From Kosakonia cowanii JCM 10956 = DSM 18146 (lineage in GTDB: Bacteria > Pseudomonadota > Gammaproteobacteria > Enterobacterales > Enterobacteriaceae), in the NCBI RefSeq assembly GCF_001975225.1, contig NZ_CP019445.1, positions 558,001 through 622,000 on the forward strand: 64,000 bases of DNA, given 5' to 3'. The notes below the pieces were generated by a model. It ran no database searches and was not told the origin of the DNA. It saw nothing but the letters and a program-made list of their open reading frames with translations. Position 1 is the first letter of the stretch. The number at the start of each line of letters is the position of its first letter. Of the stretch, positions 18,601-26,600 are shown piece after piece. The position numbers and the translations under genes were made by a program.

Positions 18601-21600
18601 GCGCCAGGCAGCGGCGCTCCCCGACCTGGCATAGCACTGAATACCACACCGGATAAGGATGATAATAAAGCTATCTCCTCTCAGGTTTCCGGTAGCTTGA
18701 AAGGTATCGTCGAAAATCTGACTACCGGGAGTGGATTTTTAAATTCCAGCTTTAAAAACGGACAAGAAGGCGCAGTTTATAATGCGGGCAGCAATTTTTA
18801 TATTTATATAAATCAAAAATACTGGCCCATTGATTTTAAAAGCAATCAGAAGGGTGTCATCACTCTAAACCCTTATGAAAATGAGAGTGAAATAAAAATA
18901 GAGGTTCATCTCAAGAATAATACGTGGATAGCAACTGAAAATGAAAACACAAAAAACAATTACCCTGCCCTCCCTGTTAAGCCTAAAAACCCGGCAGATG
19001 AAGGTGATAAAGCCGTTACGGATTCAGACAAACAGGTCGGGGGAAACGCGACTTCGTCAGTAGATTTATCTAACAGCACAGCCACACCTGAGCTTTATAA
19101 ACAAGTTAAAAGCTGGCCAGCGCACAGCGCCTTTTATTATGACAATATGGCTGGTGGCAAAGAGGCTCAAATTTACACGGATAGTGAAAGCCATAAACAC
19201 TATATCTATCTTAATGGTTTTTACTGGCCGATAATTTTCACAGGAAATGCGACAGCATCTATCTCGGTGAACACTAATGGTGCTCAGCAGAAAAAAATCT
19301 TTAATATAAGAAAAGTAAATCAACAGTGGGGGCCGGCACCGACATTTGACACAAGCCCACTACCTGTAAAAAACGTAGGTAATTTTAGCATTGAAGATTA
19401 TATTAAGGCATTTTTCAGTACTGATAACGCCGCAAAAATCACCTCCGAAAAATTACAAAAATTAAACAATGGATTGTTCGTGGACAAGTCTACGGGTCAG
19501 CACTATATACAGGCCAACGGATATTACTGGCATATCACGTCTATTCTCCTTCGTGGCTCTGAAGAGCTGAAAACCTGGAAAATACATGAAGCCGGGACGC
19601 GTGAATATCTCAACATACATTATAATGAAGCCCTTGGCGCATGGGTCCCGTTGCAAACCAAGGATAATGCGTATGATATTGATAACACTATTGTGCCTAA
19701 TACATTATCGACAGATTTAATTGGCGAAATGAAAAAATGGGATCTTGATTCGTCTGTGCGACCTGCTGGTTCAGGACCTGGGATAGAGGGAGTGGTATAT
19801 CAAGATAAAACGGGGGAATATTATATCTATCTGCAAAATCGCTACTGGCATTTCAGTTGGGTAAAACCAAATGTAGGTGGCGTAACAGTCACCGCAGATG
19901 GCATTGAGAAATTTTTCGTTCTCGTTAGGGAGAACAGTCAATGGCACTATTTTGATGAAGAGTTGATATCAGACGCATTCGATCTCGATAGTCTTCTAAA
20001 AAGCATCCAGGATGCTACGCTTGATAATGAAACGCAAGAAAAAATAGATGCAATATTATGGAGAGATAATTTCACGTCGCTGGATAATTTATTATATAAC
20101 TTGCAAAAAATACTTGAGCAGGGTTTTTATAGGCTCTATGAAAAGCCGACCAGCGGTGCTCTCATGAGTATAATCTCATTAAGTAATAAGGTTTCAGAAC
20201 TGCAAAAATCCATTGCTTATTACAACCCTGACAAGAGTAATGAAAATGAAGAGCGTAACTGGAATCAAAACCTACTGAATTTATATCGTGAAGAATTTAC
20301 AAGCGAGCAAGAAGAGAGTTCATATTTATATGCCGCGCGACAAGCTAAAGTTGCGGCAGATGAGGCCAATAAAAAGATTGCCCAACTCAGCATTGCGGCT
20401 ATTGATCGACAGATCAAAGAACAATACGCCGCTATCTCTGCCCGTATGAAAGATATATCTTACTGGCTTGATTTCCTTTTAGAGAGGCCGTTATCAGTTG
20501 ATAAACCAATAGCCCAGGAGAACATAGACGCCCTTAAGTTAACAATTAATACGCATCAAACCAGAATCAAACAACTCAGTACCTTGAGGAAACAAACACT
20601 CGATCGGAAAGCTGAATACCAAAAAGTCATAGACGACTATAATAAAAATTATCGTTTGGTAAATATCAGTATTGACTATGTGAAAAAAGCCCTTGCTGTT
20701 AAGAAAAAACCAGCAGGATTTAATGATGATGTAAGCATAGCTGAAGAGTTACTAATTGATTTCACCTTACAGAAAATTGCCATAAGAAATTCAGCAACAG
20801 AGGCTTACACTCAACTCGAACTCGATAAATTAAAAACATTGAGCATTTCACAAACAATGATTGCACAACTCATTGAACGCCATACTCTCAGCCAGGAATT
20901 AATAGAAAAAATCCAGCAATCATCTGTTCGGTTGCCGACATTGAAAAACAGCTATCAGGATATAGAATGGAGCAATAAAGAAGCAGAGAGAATTTACCAG
21001 GAAAGCTATGCAGACGATGAAAATCCCGAAGCGAATCAATTATTACCCCCCTTGCTCTACTGGTTATTAAAAAACAACGGTAACTATAACACCCTAAGGA
21101 CGATAGATATAGATAACGTTATTGATATTTATTATGCTGATGCCTATTCATTGAACCCACTCAAGAAAATCAAGAAAATGCCAGAAGGGTTTACACCATT
21201 GGCACATATGTTAGGTAGCAATTATTTCAACTCTGATAGCGAGTATTATCAGCAATTTGCCACCTACAAGGAAAAATACAGTGATTACGAGGCCAGTGAA
21301 AATACCAAAAACTTCCTTCTGTCATCCGATCTCTCTTTAAATGAGATCACATCCAGCGTCAAAAAGCGTTTCTATTTTAACGTACTACAGTCAACTGACA
21401 TTAATGATAAACATGATGGCGGAATGTTATTTATTGAACTAGAAGATGGCCGCTGGGTTTTCTTCTCTCTTTTTCCTGACGCTCTTTTTAGCCGGACGTT
21501 CTCTCGTAAAGAGATGATGGAAAATATCTGGTTAAAGACAATTGCCACCCTTACTCCTGAAAAAACACATTATCACGGCGTTGAGTCTGTTTTCCTCGAA

Positions 21601-24600
21601 TCTTTCTTTCTTAAAAACTTTGACCCTAACAATAGGAATACAAAGGCTGGAAAATACAGCACCGTTGAATCCAGAAAGAAAAAGGAGTTCGAAGATTTAA
21701 TAAAAAACACCTTATACAAGGATAATGATGGTATTACTTATGACACTCCTTTTAAGGATCGCGCATATTATGGATTAACCTATGACTTTTCACTTAACAC
21801 TGAGCAACCACAAGAGACGCTATTAGAAACCTTGAATAAAGCTTTTCATGATGTCCTGAAGCGCTCCGCTACTAATCGAAAAACGGCGTTATACCAGCCG
21901 ACACTATTTCAACAAATAGCTGATGCAGTTATTCCTTTTTATGCTGAGATACGTGGTTCAATAAACGACCCAGAGCACAAGGTTGATGCCACATCAATTA
22001 TGCTTGATGTCATGAGCATTTGCTTTGTTGCTTCCCAGGCGGGAACTAAAAGTGCAGCATTGCTTAAAAATGCCAAAGGGATGGGAAAAATAATTGGCGA
22101 AGGAAGGAAAATTGGATTAGTAGGAAAAGGACTGCAAAAATACGTAATTAAACAAATGGGAAAACAAGGCTTCATCAACGCATCGGGGCTGGCAAAAATC
22201 AGCGCCAATGCGCTCATCGATCTTGTTTCACCTGTTAATTTAGCAGATTTATCAAAAATCTCTTTCTCTAAAAGTAAACTTACCTCTGGCTTGAGCAATA
22301 TCATTAACACTGATGTGCAAGGTGCATTAAAAGGTAGAAGCATTCCTGCTAAATACATAACCACAAACATTTCATTGGACGATTTATCAAAGGCTCATGT
22401 ACATGGCGTTGACGTTTATACCTCAACAACCGACAGTAAAATGAATGGCAAGTATTTTATTACATCCGATGGCAATCTCTATCAAATACGCTGGGATGAT
22501 TATGCGCACACCTGGCGAACTGTTGACCCTAATAACCCGGGACGTTTTAGTTATGGTGAACCGGTTATTTTAGAAGATGAAAACTGGGTAATAAATAAAA
22601 ATTATGGCGGGTTACGTGGCGGTGAAATAAAGTACCCACTGGTTACTATGGGTGAGCAACCAATGAGGGAAGGTTTAAAAGAGGAGAAAGTCTTTGAAAA
22701 CATCATCAGCACTCCAGATGTTAATGCAGAGGCATATCTTGAAGAAATAAAAAAAACCGGCGGATTAAGTGGCGCCATATTATCCCCGTCTGAAAAATGC
22801 GAACTTGTTATTACAACTATGGCTACTTTCATGAAAAAAAAGGAATTTACAAACATCAGATGCCGGGGCATGGCTTTTTTTGTTAATGGCATGGATACTT
22901 CAGCAACCAATCATTTCGTGCTTATCGGCACAAAAAAGGGTAGAGATTACGCTTTTGACATTACTGCAGGCCAGTTTAATGGACTCTATCCAGAGTTGAG
23001 TGGACCAATCATTATGCCCGAGGAGATGTGGGCTCAAAAGTATGCCAATATTACGTCAGAAAGAAAGCTTATAAAGTACGCTGATTATCCCCTGAACGAA
23101 CTGCGTAAGGTAAAAATAGATTACGGGTCTTATAGCCCTTATCTCGTGCGAGGGCCCAATAGCCAACTGCCTAATGCATTGGTTCTCAAGCGACCTATCT
23201 GGTATTTTCCAAAAAAAAGTGTCGATGATGTTGCTGCCATCGCTAGCACCAATAAAAAAATGGCATTCGACACCATTGAGCAGGCCAATCCTGTACGCGA
23301 GGCGGCAAGACGTAGCAGGCTAACAAGCCAGGCATCCGACATCAGTTGGGATTATGCGGTTACTCTTCTTGAGAATGCCGAACTTATAAGTAAAGGCCCG
23401 GCCATAACGTTACGTACCGGCATACGTCAGGCAACAAAATACCAACGCGCTAGCGCCTCCTCCCCAGGCAACGTTAATGATCTCTTTGCAAGTAGTACCA
23501 TAATCAACAGCCATGAGAATCTGCTTAGTGTAAAGCAGGGCGAAATATTGATGTTTATGGAGGTTGATCCTAATTTACCGGCCAAAGGACCGCGCCCGAT
23601 CCATATTATGGTAAGCCTCGGTAATGGCCGCTTCGCTGGGGTAAAAAATAGCGTGCTTAACAGCAGCCTCGGTGAGGGCAAACGAATATTAACCGCAGAA
23701 CAGCTTGGCGAGTTTGTGAACGGAACATTCAGGCGCAGGGGAAATGCGCAGTTACCAGACTTGCAGCTTATCGCGGGCAGACCGAAAGGGCTGCAGCTTG
23801 ACTCCCCTTCATTAAAATCTCTTGCAGAAGATGCCCCGTTATCGGCAGCGAACAGCAGCGATATCGCCGCCACTACCACTGAATTCCTCAGCAAATCAGG
23901 GGAGCTGGCAGAAGAGCAGGCCAGGGCTTTGAAAGATCTATTAACGCCCCTGTTATCCACTACCACCACTGGCGTTGTTCATCAGCCCATAACCAACTTA
24001 TTAACGAATGCCGTCCTGATTAAGAAACAACAGCTGGCAAACGTGCCCAAAGGACAATTGATCATTTTTGATAAAACCTCTGATGCCTCATCGACAAGGC
24101 ATGTCATGTACAGCCTGGGTAACGGTGAGTTTTTTATGGTAAATCCCGGACACCTGGATGCGGGTCTGCCACTCGATAAAGCTATTGTCAAAGCAGAGCA
24201 ATTTTCCGATGAGATTTTTAAAAACCGCAAAGTCTATGCAGGCAATATCTCACTGACTAATCTTCGCATGAAGTCACTGCTGGGACAGGACGCCAGTTTT
24301 GTCGTCAACGGCAATCAATTAATCATTACGGCACATGGTGCTGCATCAAGCGTTAATGCAATGGATGCCTCTGAACTTGCAGAGGTGATTCGTGGCCTGG
24401 GGCTGCGTGAAACATCCACAGTGGACTGGTCGAAAATAAAAGAAATCAGGCTTAACTCCTGCTTCGGCGCGTTTGGCTCGTTACCCACCGGTAAGGTTCT
24501 GGCGCATATCCTGAACAAAAAAGTAACGGCGTATCCTTTTTACTTCAGCGAGAGAATGCGTGATACCAGGCGCTTCTTTACCCGGGCCAGGACTTACCTC

Positions 24601-24966
24601 CCTGGTGACCTGCCAACCATCGACGTAGAGAAAATGATAAAACAGCAAAGCCGCAATCACGATTTGTGGGTCAGGCTACTGGGTCTGCAGCGGAAATCCC
24701 CGGCGAGGGGAGTGACTGTTGCCAACAGTCGTTTTGACAATGCGCTTGAAGATGTTGCAAAACTGGCGAATGGCGACACAACGGTCGGGCAATTCATGAA
24801 AGATTACCCCGATTACAAAAGCGGGCTGAGTGTGACAGAGAATGAACTCAACACCCTCGTCGGAGAAACTATTCCTGATGATAAAACCTTTGCCATGCGG
24901 TGCTGGGATATTCTGATGGCCAGCACCTATACCGCGAATCTGGTGGATAAATATCTTGAAAGCTAG
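15646..24966 (+). CDS. Giant multidomain toxin-like protein with dermonecrotoxin papain-fold and clan CD peptidase-like domains
   Basis: A 3106-residue protein, ATG 15646 after CAGGGGCTTACC. Seen in order: a helical N-terminal 700 residues; hydrophobic stretches near 741-770, 814-836 and 849-875; an acidic Ser/Thr linker (909-966) and basic SGRVKRF; four related aromatic repeats between about 1029 and 1410; a coiled-coil-rich region (about 1550-1790); a segment near 2270-2320 (YQIRWDDYAHTWRTVDP). C2385, H2423 and D2438 follow with spacings of 38 and 15, close to the Pasteurella multocida toxin C1165-H1205-D1220 deamidase triad (Tox-PLDMTX-like). Two SLGNG repeats follow (about 2626 and 2799), then H2897 in AHGAASS and C2939 in NSCFGA, resembling the His-Cys dyad of C80/clan CD self-processing peptidases. 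GC drops sharply from about 18650. Secretion route unknown; no signal peptide is seen. The domain calls are by eye. Confidence 0.82.
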   Translation: MSDYDILPKSMPDTTSELADLFETALPEASFKNDYSQLAADIYELFLDDSEDITLQSSGRPANTGTPPDENKKQQLRDFIEEALNKKLPQLIEFHGKGYNPVSPDRNALQKLQEILQNERLNIPEALRQPARRFVDTLSAVLSSEAALSPDLLQASDDVLQHLRAALDDLSATRKISTLNWEEEAEQTAREARGELVTRAAEQLFPQESQAAAREKSRQTLDSLLFAQSNALSAEYKKFDLLKASLVAESRLTRQRLAAHLQTRADTLLQGAREARRAALDMLLAESGSGQMHPEQLMHWSQGYQQYARYLRAVDDAPTGHALAGNPLVAAVNRAARQGKPARARLAGSMVPLADALGSVAVHLLQEKQRTEPAPADPQPGQKRALTERIKNVVWDRGRKKGRAARAASVWLAKTSASKVSRAASKTKHTLHRVPAVSEGTRQAISNTALLLLDEIQQAERRLRLLPGYAWVRQEAVQQQLLLSREIAAPHESALMDELVSRRLALEKDHWQQIADNAARQMEALLAPLTRLAETTWFNEFYFALSDELRANPAPGSAEAIARMDETVIQAAEQLAGIARQLNAAAVRLSGHGHEGGKALQEKAGEWLMTLKTLKSQVKTQAIQLTGQAPDNFSRSGMLARGIAEWAQTLRQDYLAGLTGDERTRANELFDTLLTELLSGQRQHFAGPDDPQAESLLKRVAIALKHTAEGTTVYPPTAEEILAGTRTVPADVQHWAEKKILTGALSAAISGGMKLLTGPVSLPVRIALRGAKTGWTLNKNLRAMNRVRLGEGPANERVRNRLFHQEMSKLAFRLTLSLSPAGGYGVAATVVGSQLLKDKKTYARALTKKVIVGLPQEALWFGLAYGGYAGVNAVVRASAERAMQKAWAQAVHARRERINRMLQQFSMADIEEEESDSESDETTEETGTELTADDTIAGDRDISEDQAVETTTSQRETSTAASTDQTTTNKRKVPLLSRSGRVKRFAPGSGAPRPGIALNTTPDKDDNKAISSQVSGSLKGIVENLTTGSGFLNSSFKNGQEGAVYNAGSNFYIYINQKYWPIDFKSNQKGVITLNPYENESEIKIEVHLKNNTWIATENENTKNNYPALPVKPKNPADEGDKAVTDSDKQVGGNATSSVDLSNSTATPELYKQVKSWPAHSAFYYDNMAGGKEAQIYTDSESHKHYIYLNGFYWPIIFTGNATASISVNTNGAQQKKIFNIRKVNQQWGPAPTFDTSPLPVKNVGNFSIEDYIKAFFSTDNAAKITSEKLQKLNNGLFVDKSTGQHYIQANGYYWHITSILLRGSEELKTWKIHEAGTREYLNIHYNEALGAWVPLQTKDNAYDIDNTIVPNTLSTDLIGEMKKWDLDSSVRPAGSGPGIEGVVYQDKTGEYYIYLQNRYWHFSWVKPNVGGVTVTADGIEKFFVLVRENSQWHYFDEELISDAFDLDSLLKSIQDATLDNETQEKIDAILWRDNFTSLDNLLYNLQKILEQGFYRLYEKPTSGALMSIISLSNKVSELQKSIAYYNPDKSNENEERNWNQNLLNLYREEFTSEQEESSYLYAARQAKVAADEANKKIAQLSIAAIDRQIKEQYAAISARMKDISYWLDFLLERPLSVDKPIAQENIDALKLTINTHQTRIKQLSTLRKQTLDRKAEYQKVIDDYNKNYRLVNISIDYVKKALAVKKKPAGFNDDVSIAEELLIDFTLQKIAIRNSATEAYTQLELDKLKTLSISQTMIAQLIERHTLSQELIEKIQQSSVRLPTLKNSYQDIEWSNKEAERIYQESYADDENPEANQLLPPLLYWLLKNNGNYNTLRTIDIDNVIDIYYADAYSLNPLKKIKKMPEGFTPLAHMLGSNYFNSDSEYYQQFATYKEKYSDYEASENTKNFLLSSDLSLNEITSSVKKRFYFNVLQSTDINDKHDGGMLFIELEDGRWVFFSLFPDALFSRTFSRKEMMENIWLKTIATLTPEKTHYHGVESVFLESFFLKNFDPNNRNTKAGKYSTVESRKKKEFEDLIKNTLYKDNDGITYDTPFKDRAYYGLTYDFSLNTEQPQETLLETLNKAFHDVLKRSATNRKTALYQPTLFQQIADAVIPFYAEIRGSINDPEHKVDATSIMLDVMSICFVASQAGTKSAALLKNAKGMGKIIGEGRKIGLVGKGLQKYVIKQMGKQGFINASGLAKISANALIDLVSPVNLADLSKISFSKSKLTSGLSNIINTDVQGALKGRSIPAKYITTNISLDDLSKAHVHGVDVYTSTTDSKMNGKYFITSDGNLYQIRWDDYAHTWRTVDPNNPGRFSYGEPVILEDENWVINKNYGGLRGGEIKYPLVTMGEQPMREGLKEEKVFENIISTPDVNAEAYLEEIKKTGGLSGAILSPSEKCELVITTMATFMKKKEFTNIRCRGMAFFVNGMDTSATNHFVLIGTKKGRDYAFDITAGQFNGLYPELSGPIIMPEEMWAQKYANITSERKLIKYADYPLNELRKVKIDYGSYSPYLVRGPNSQLPNALVLKRPIWYFPKKSVDDVAAIASTNKKMAFDTIEQANPVREAARRSRLTSQASDISWDYAVTLLENAELISKGPAITLRTGIRQATKYQRASASSPGNVNDLFASSTIINSHENLLSVKQGEILMFMEVDPNLPAKGPRPIHIMVSLGNGRFAGVKNSVLNSSLGEGKRILTAEQLGEFVNGTFRRRGNAQLPDLQLIAGRPKGLQLDSPSLKSLAEDAPLSAANSSDIAATTTEFLSKSGELAEEQARALKDLLTPLLSTTTTGVVHQPITNLLTNAVLIKKQQLANVPKGQLIIFDKTSDASSTRHVMYSLGNGEFFMVNPGHLDAGLPLDKAIVKAEQFSDEIFKNRKVYAGNISLTNLRMKSLLGQDASFVVNGNQLIITAHGAASSVNAMDASELAEVIRGLGLRETSTVDWSKIKEIRLNSCFGAFGSLPTGKVLAHILNKKVTAYPFYFSERMRDTRRFFTRARTYLPGDLPTIDVEKMIKQQSRNHDLWVRLLGLQRKSPARGVTVANSRFDNALEDVAKLANGDTTVGQFMKDYPDYKSGLSVTENELNTLVGETIPDDKTFAMRCWDILMASTYTANLVDKYLES

Positions 24967-25365
24967 TCAGCGGATTGAGGTATCGCTCACTGAAAGATGC
25001 CCTGCGCTATCGGTGGAGAGGGTAAATTGGGCGGTGATGAGGTAGGCATCACCTTTGACAGGTACAACGTTCCAGGAGTAAGCATATTTTTCCCCTGCCC
25101 TGAATGCAGTGCTAAACATGGGCAGGCAATCACCCGCAGCAATATAACGCGGCTTATCCGGGAAGAGTTCAAAACGCTTTCCTTCATCAGTACTGAAAAT
25201 CTCAGCCGAGACCATCTTTTCGCCGGGTTTCATGATCGAGACTGCGCAAACTTCATGATTCATCAAAAATAGATTTGTCGGCACTTCTCGTGTCATTTTG
25301 TCAAGAAACCCGATGCAGCCAGATAGCATGCATACTGCTATCAATAGCATATTTGCTCTCATCAT
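24967..25365 (-). CDS. Small lipoprotein, likely T6SS-type immunity
   Basis: A 132-residue lipoprotein: MMRANMLLIAVCMLSGC contains a lipobox (LSGC), placing the mature protein in the envelope. The rest is a beta-rich domain, with VSIMKPGEKMVSAEIF, RYIAAGDCLPMF and YSWNVVPVKGDAYLI. The pattern fits the family annotated as putative T6SS immunity periplasmic lipoprotein. Its start lies 2 bp after the stop of the HExxH metallopeptidase gene, so the two probably form an effector-immunity pair. Its stop abuts the convergent giant toxin gene with no spacer, leaving open whether it protects against that toxin instead. Confidence 0.72.
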   Translation of the reverse strand: MMRANMLLIAVCMLSGCIGFLDKMTREVPTNLFLMNHEVCAVSIMKPGEKMVSAEIFSTDEGKRFELFPDKPRYIAAGDCLPMFSTAFRAGEKYAYSWNVVPVKGDAYLITAQFTLSTDSAGHLSVSDTSIR

Positions 25366-25367
25366 CC

Positions 25368-25910
25368 TTACCCTCTGCCTGTAATGATTTTTCGATACAG
25401 CGTCGGGATATCACGAATATCATCTTTTCCGCAATATCGTCCTGGTTGATTCTGTTTCTGAAATAACCGCCAAACATTAATACCATGAATATGAAGCAAC
25501 CAGTAATCCGCCAGAATAGAGGCCTGTTGCTCAAGGGGATAATCTGTAAGCTTTTCTCTGTCGAGTTGATAAAAATAATTTGCTGCCCAGCTAAAAGCTC
25601 CTCGGATGCGCACCCATTGACCATGCTGATGCTGCCACACGTGCCCTAACTCATGGATGAAGGTGTGTTTTTCTTGCAGGGTCGCAGAAGGCAAAGAAAA
25701 GTCATCTCTATAGCGCTCTTTTCTGTACCAAATCTCCCCATTCGGCGCCATAACATAATCCGGATGCTGCAGCCCAAACGGGAAGTAGCTGTCGCAGTGG
25801 ATCCAGACGCGGCTATACACAATCGCATCGCCGTAAAATTGACGTGCCATGGCAATTTCACCGAGCGTCATCAGACGCAATGTTCCCTCTCTACGTCCTG
25901 TAGTCATCAT
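25368..25910 (-). CDS. Zinc metallopeptidase-like Vgr-related protein (HExxH)
   Basis: A 180-residue protein resembling the enterobacterial family often annotated Vgr-related or Rhs-associated. It has LTLGEI-type (LMTLGEIAMARQFYGDAI) and SRVWIHCDSYFPFGLQHPD segments, MAPNGEIWYRKERYRDDFS, then the zinc-binding helix HTFIHELGHVWQHQHG, where HELGH supplies two His ligands and Glu the base. ASILADYWLLH downstream could supply a third ligand. There is no signal peptide, so delivery would need a secretion system; no T6SS structural genes are in the window. Co-directional with, and 2 bp from, the lipoprotein gene, which probably encodes its immunity protein. Start at 25910 or the Met a residue later cannot be separated. 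Confidence 0.75.
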   Translation of the reverse strand: MMTTGRREGTLRLMTLGEIAMARQFYGDAIVYSRVWIHCDSYFPFGLQHPDYVMAPNGEIWYRKERYRDDFSLPSATLQEKHTFIHELGHVWQHQHGQWVRIRGAFSWAANYFYQLDREKLTDYPLEQQASILADYWLLHIHGINVWRLFQKQNQPGRYCGKDDIRDIPTLYRKIITGRG

Positions 25911-26064
25911 TTATTCCCTTTCACAAATAACAGCGCAGGATTATCAATAAATCTCGTCACCGCTGCGCAGAGGGAATAAGCAGAAAACTAAAATTCAGAT
26001 TATTTTTTATAAGGACGCGTTACAGGGGTAATTAAATTACCCCTTCGCGTTAATTGCCGGAATC

Positions 26065-26493
26065 TTATTTACCGCGCTTTGCTGAAGCATGATCCTGCGC
26101 CCAACTGCGCTCGGGATGTGGCACAAAATCTTTGACCTGTTTTGCAAGCTCTGCGCTGTGATACATGTCGATGCATTTCATCAGATTAAGTTTTACATCG
26201 CTGCCCTGATGGGAGTGATACTCTCCTGCAAGATAGCGGTCGGCCAGTTCGCCCATCTTCCCGGCGCCCTTTTCGGCATCATACTCGCTCCAGTTATCAA
26301 AACCGCCAGCGCTGGCTGATGCGTCTTTACTGGCAGCTGGTTCACTGGCGTACGCTTTCGCTACACAGAGCGCCAGTGCGGCATCTTTGTAATTCTGTGC
26401 ATAGGTGCGGCTTGCGGCGTCAGGTTGAGGCGCAGCACTTACCCCGGCGCTCAACAGTAAGCTGGCAATTAACCCGCGAGAAAACCCTTTCAT
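26065..26493 (-). CDS. T6SS amidase immunity protein, Tai4 family (orphan)
   Basis: A 142-residue exported protein. The ATG at 26493 is chosen because it follows GGGAGTTATTG and opens a signal peptide (MKGFSRGLIASLLLSAGVSA); the longer frame adds 24 residues with no site. Tai4 hallmarks are clear: TYAQNYKDAALALCVAKAY, DNWSEYDAEKGAGKM, LADRYLAGEYHSHQGS, LNLMKCIDMYHSAEL and VKDFVPHPERSW. Tai4 proteins sit in the periplasm as dimers and block Tae4 peptidoglycan amidases delivered by rival T6SSs. No tae4 gene is near, so this is an orphan immunity gene. The conserved Cys pair of the family is retained. A GGGGTAATT palindrome lies just downstream at 26025-26043. Confidence 0.88.
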   Translation of the reverse strand: MKGFSRGLIASLLLSAGVSAAPQPDAASRTYAQNYKDAALALCVAKAYASEPAASKDASASAGGFDNWSEYDAEKGAGKMGELADRYLAGEYHSHQGSDVKLNLMKCIDMYHSAELAKQVKDFVPHPERSWAQDHASAKRGK

Positions 26494-26547
26494 CAATAAC
26501 TCCCGACAAAACAGTGGTTGTGCAGCAGAGCGTAAAGCAAAGCCCAT

Positions 26548-26578
26548 AAAAAAGGCCAGCCACATAGCATGGCTGACC
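26548..26578 (-). terminator. Rho-independent terminator of chemoreceptor gene
   Basis: Read leftward, GGTCAGCCA and TGGCTGGCC pair around a 7-nt loop with one G-T pair, followed by a run of six T. It lies 23 bp downstream of the chemoreceptor stop. Confidence 0.85.
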
Positions 26579-26600
26579 TCAAGTTAACGGCTGCGCCTGA

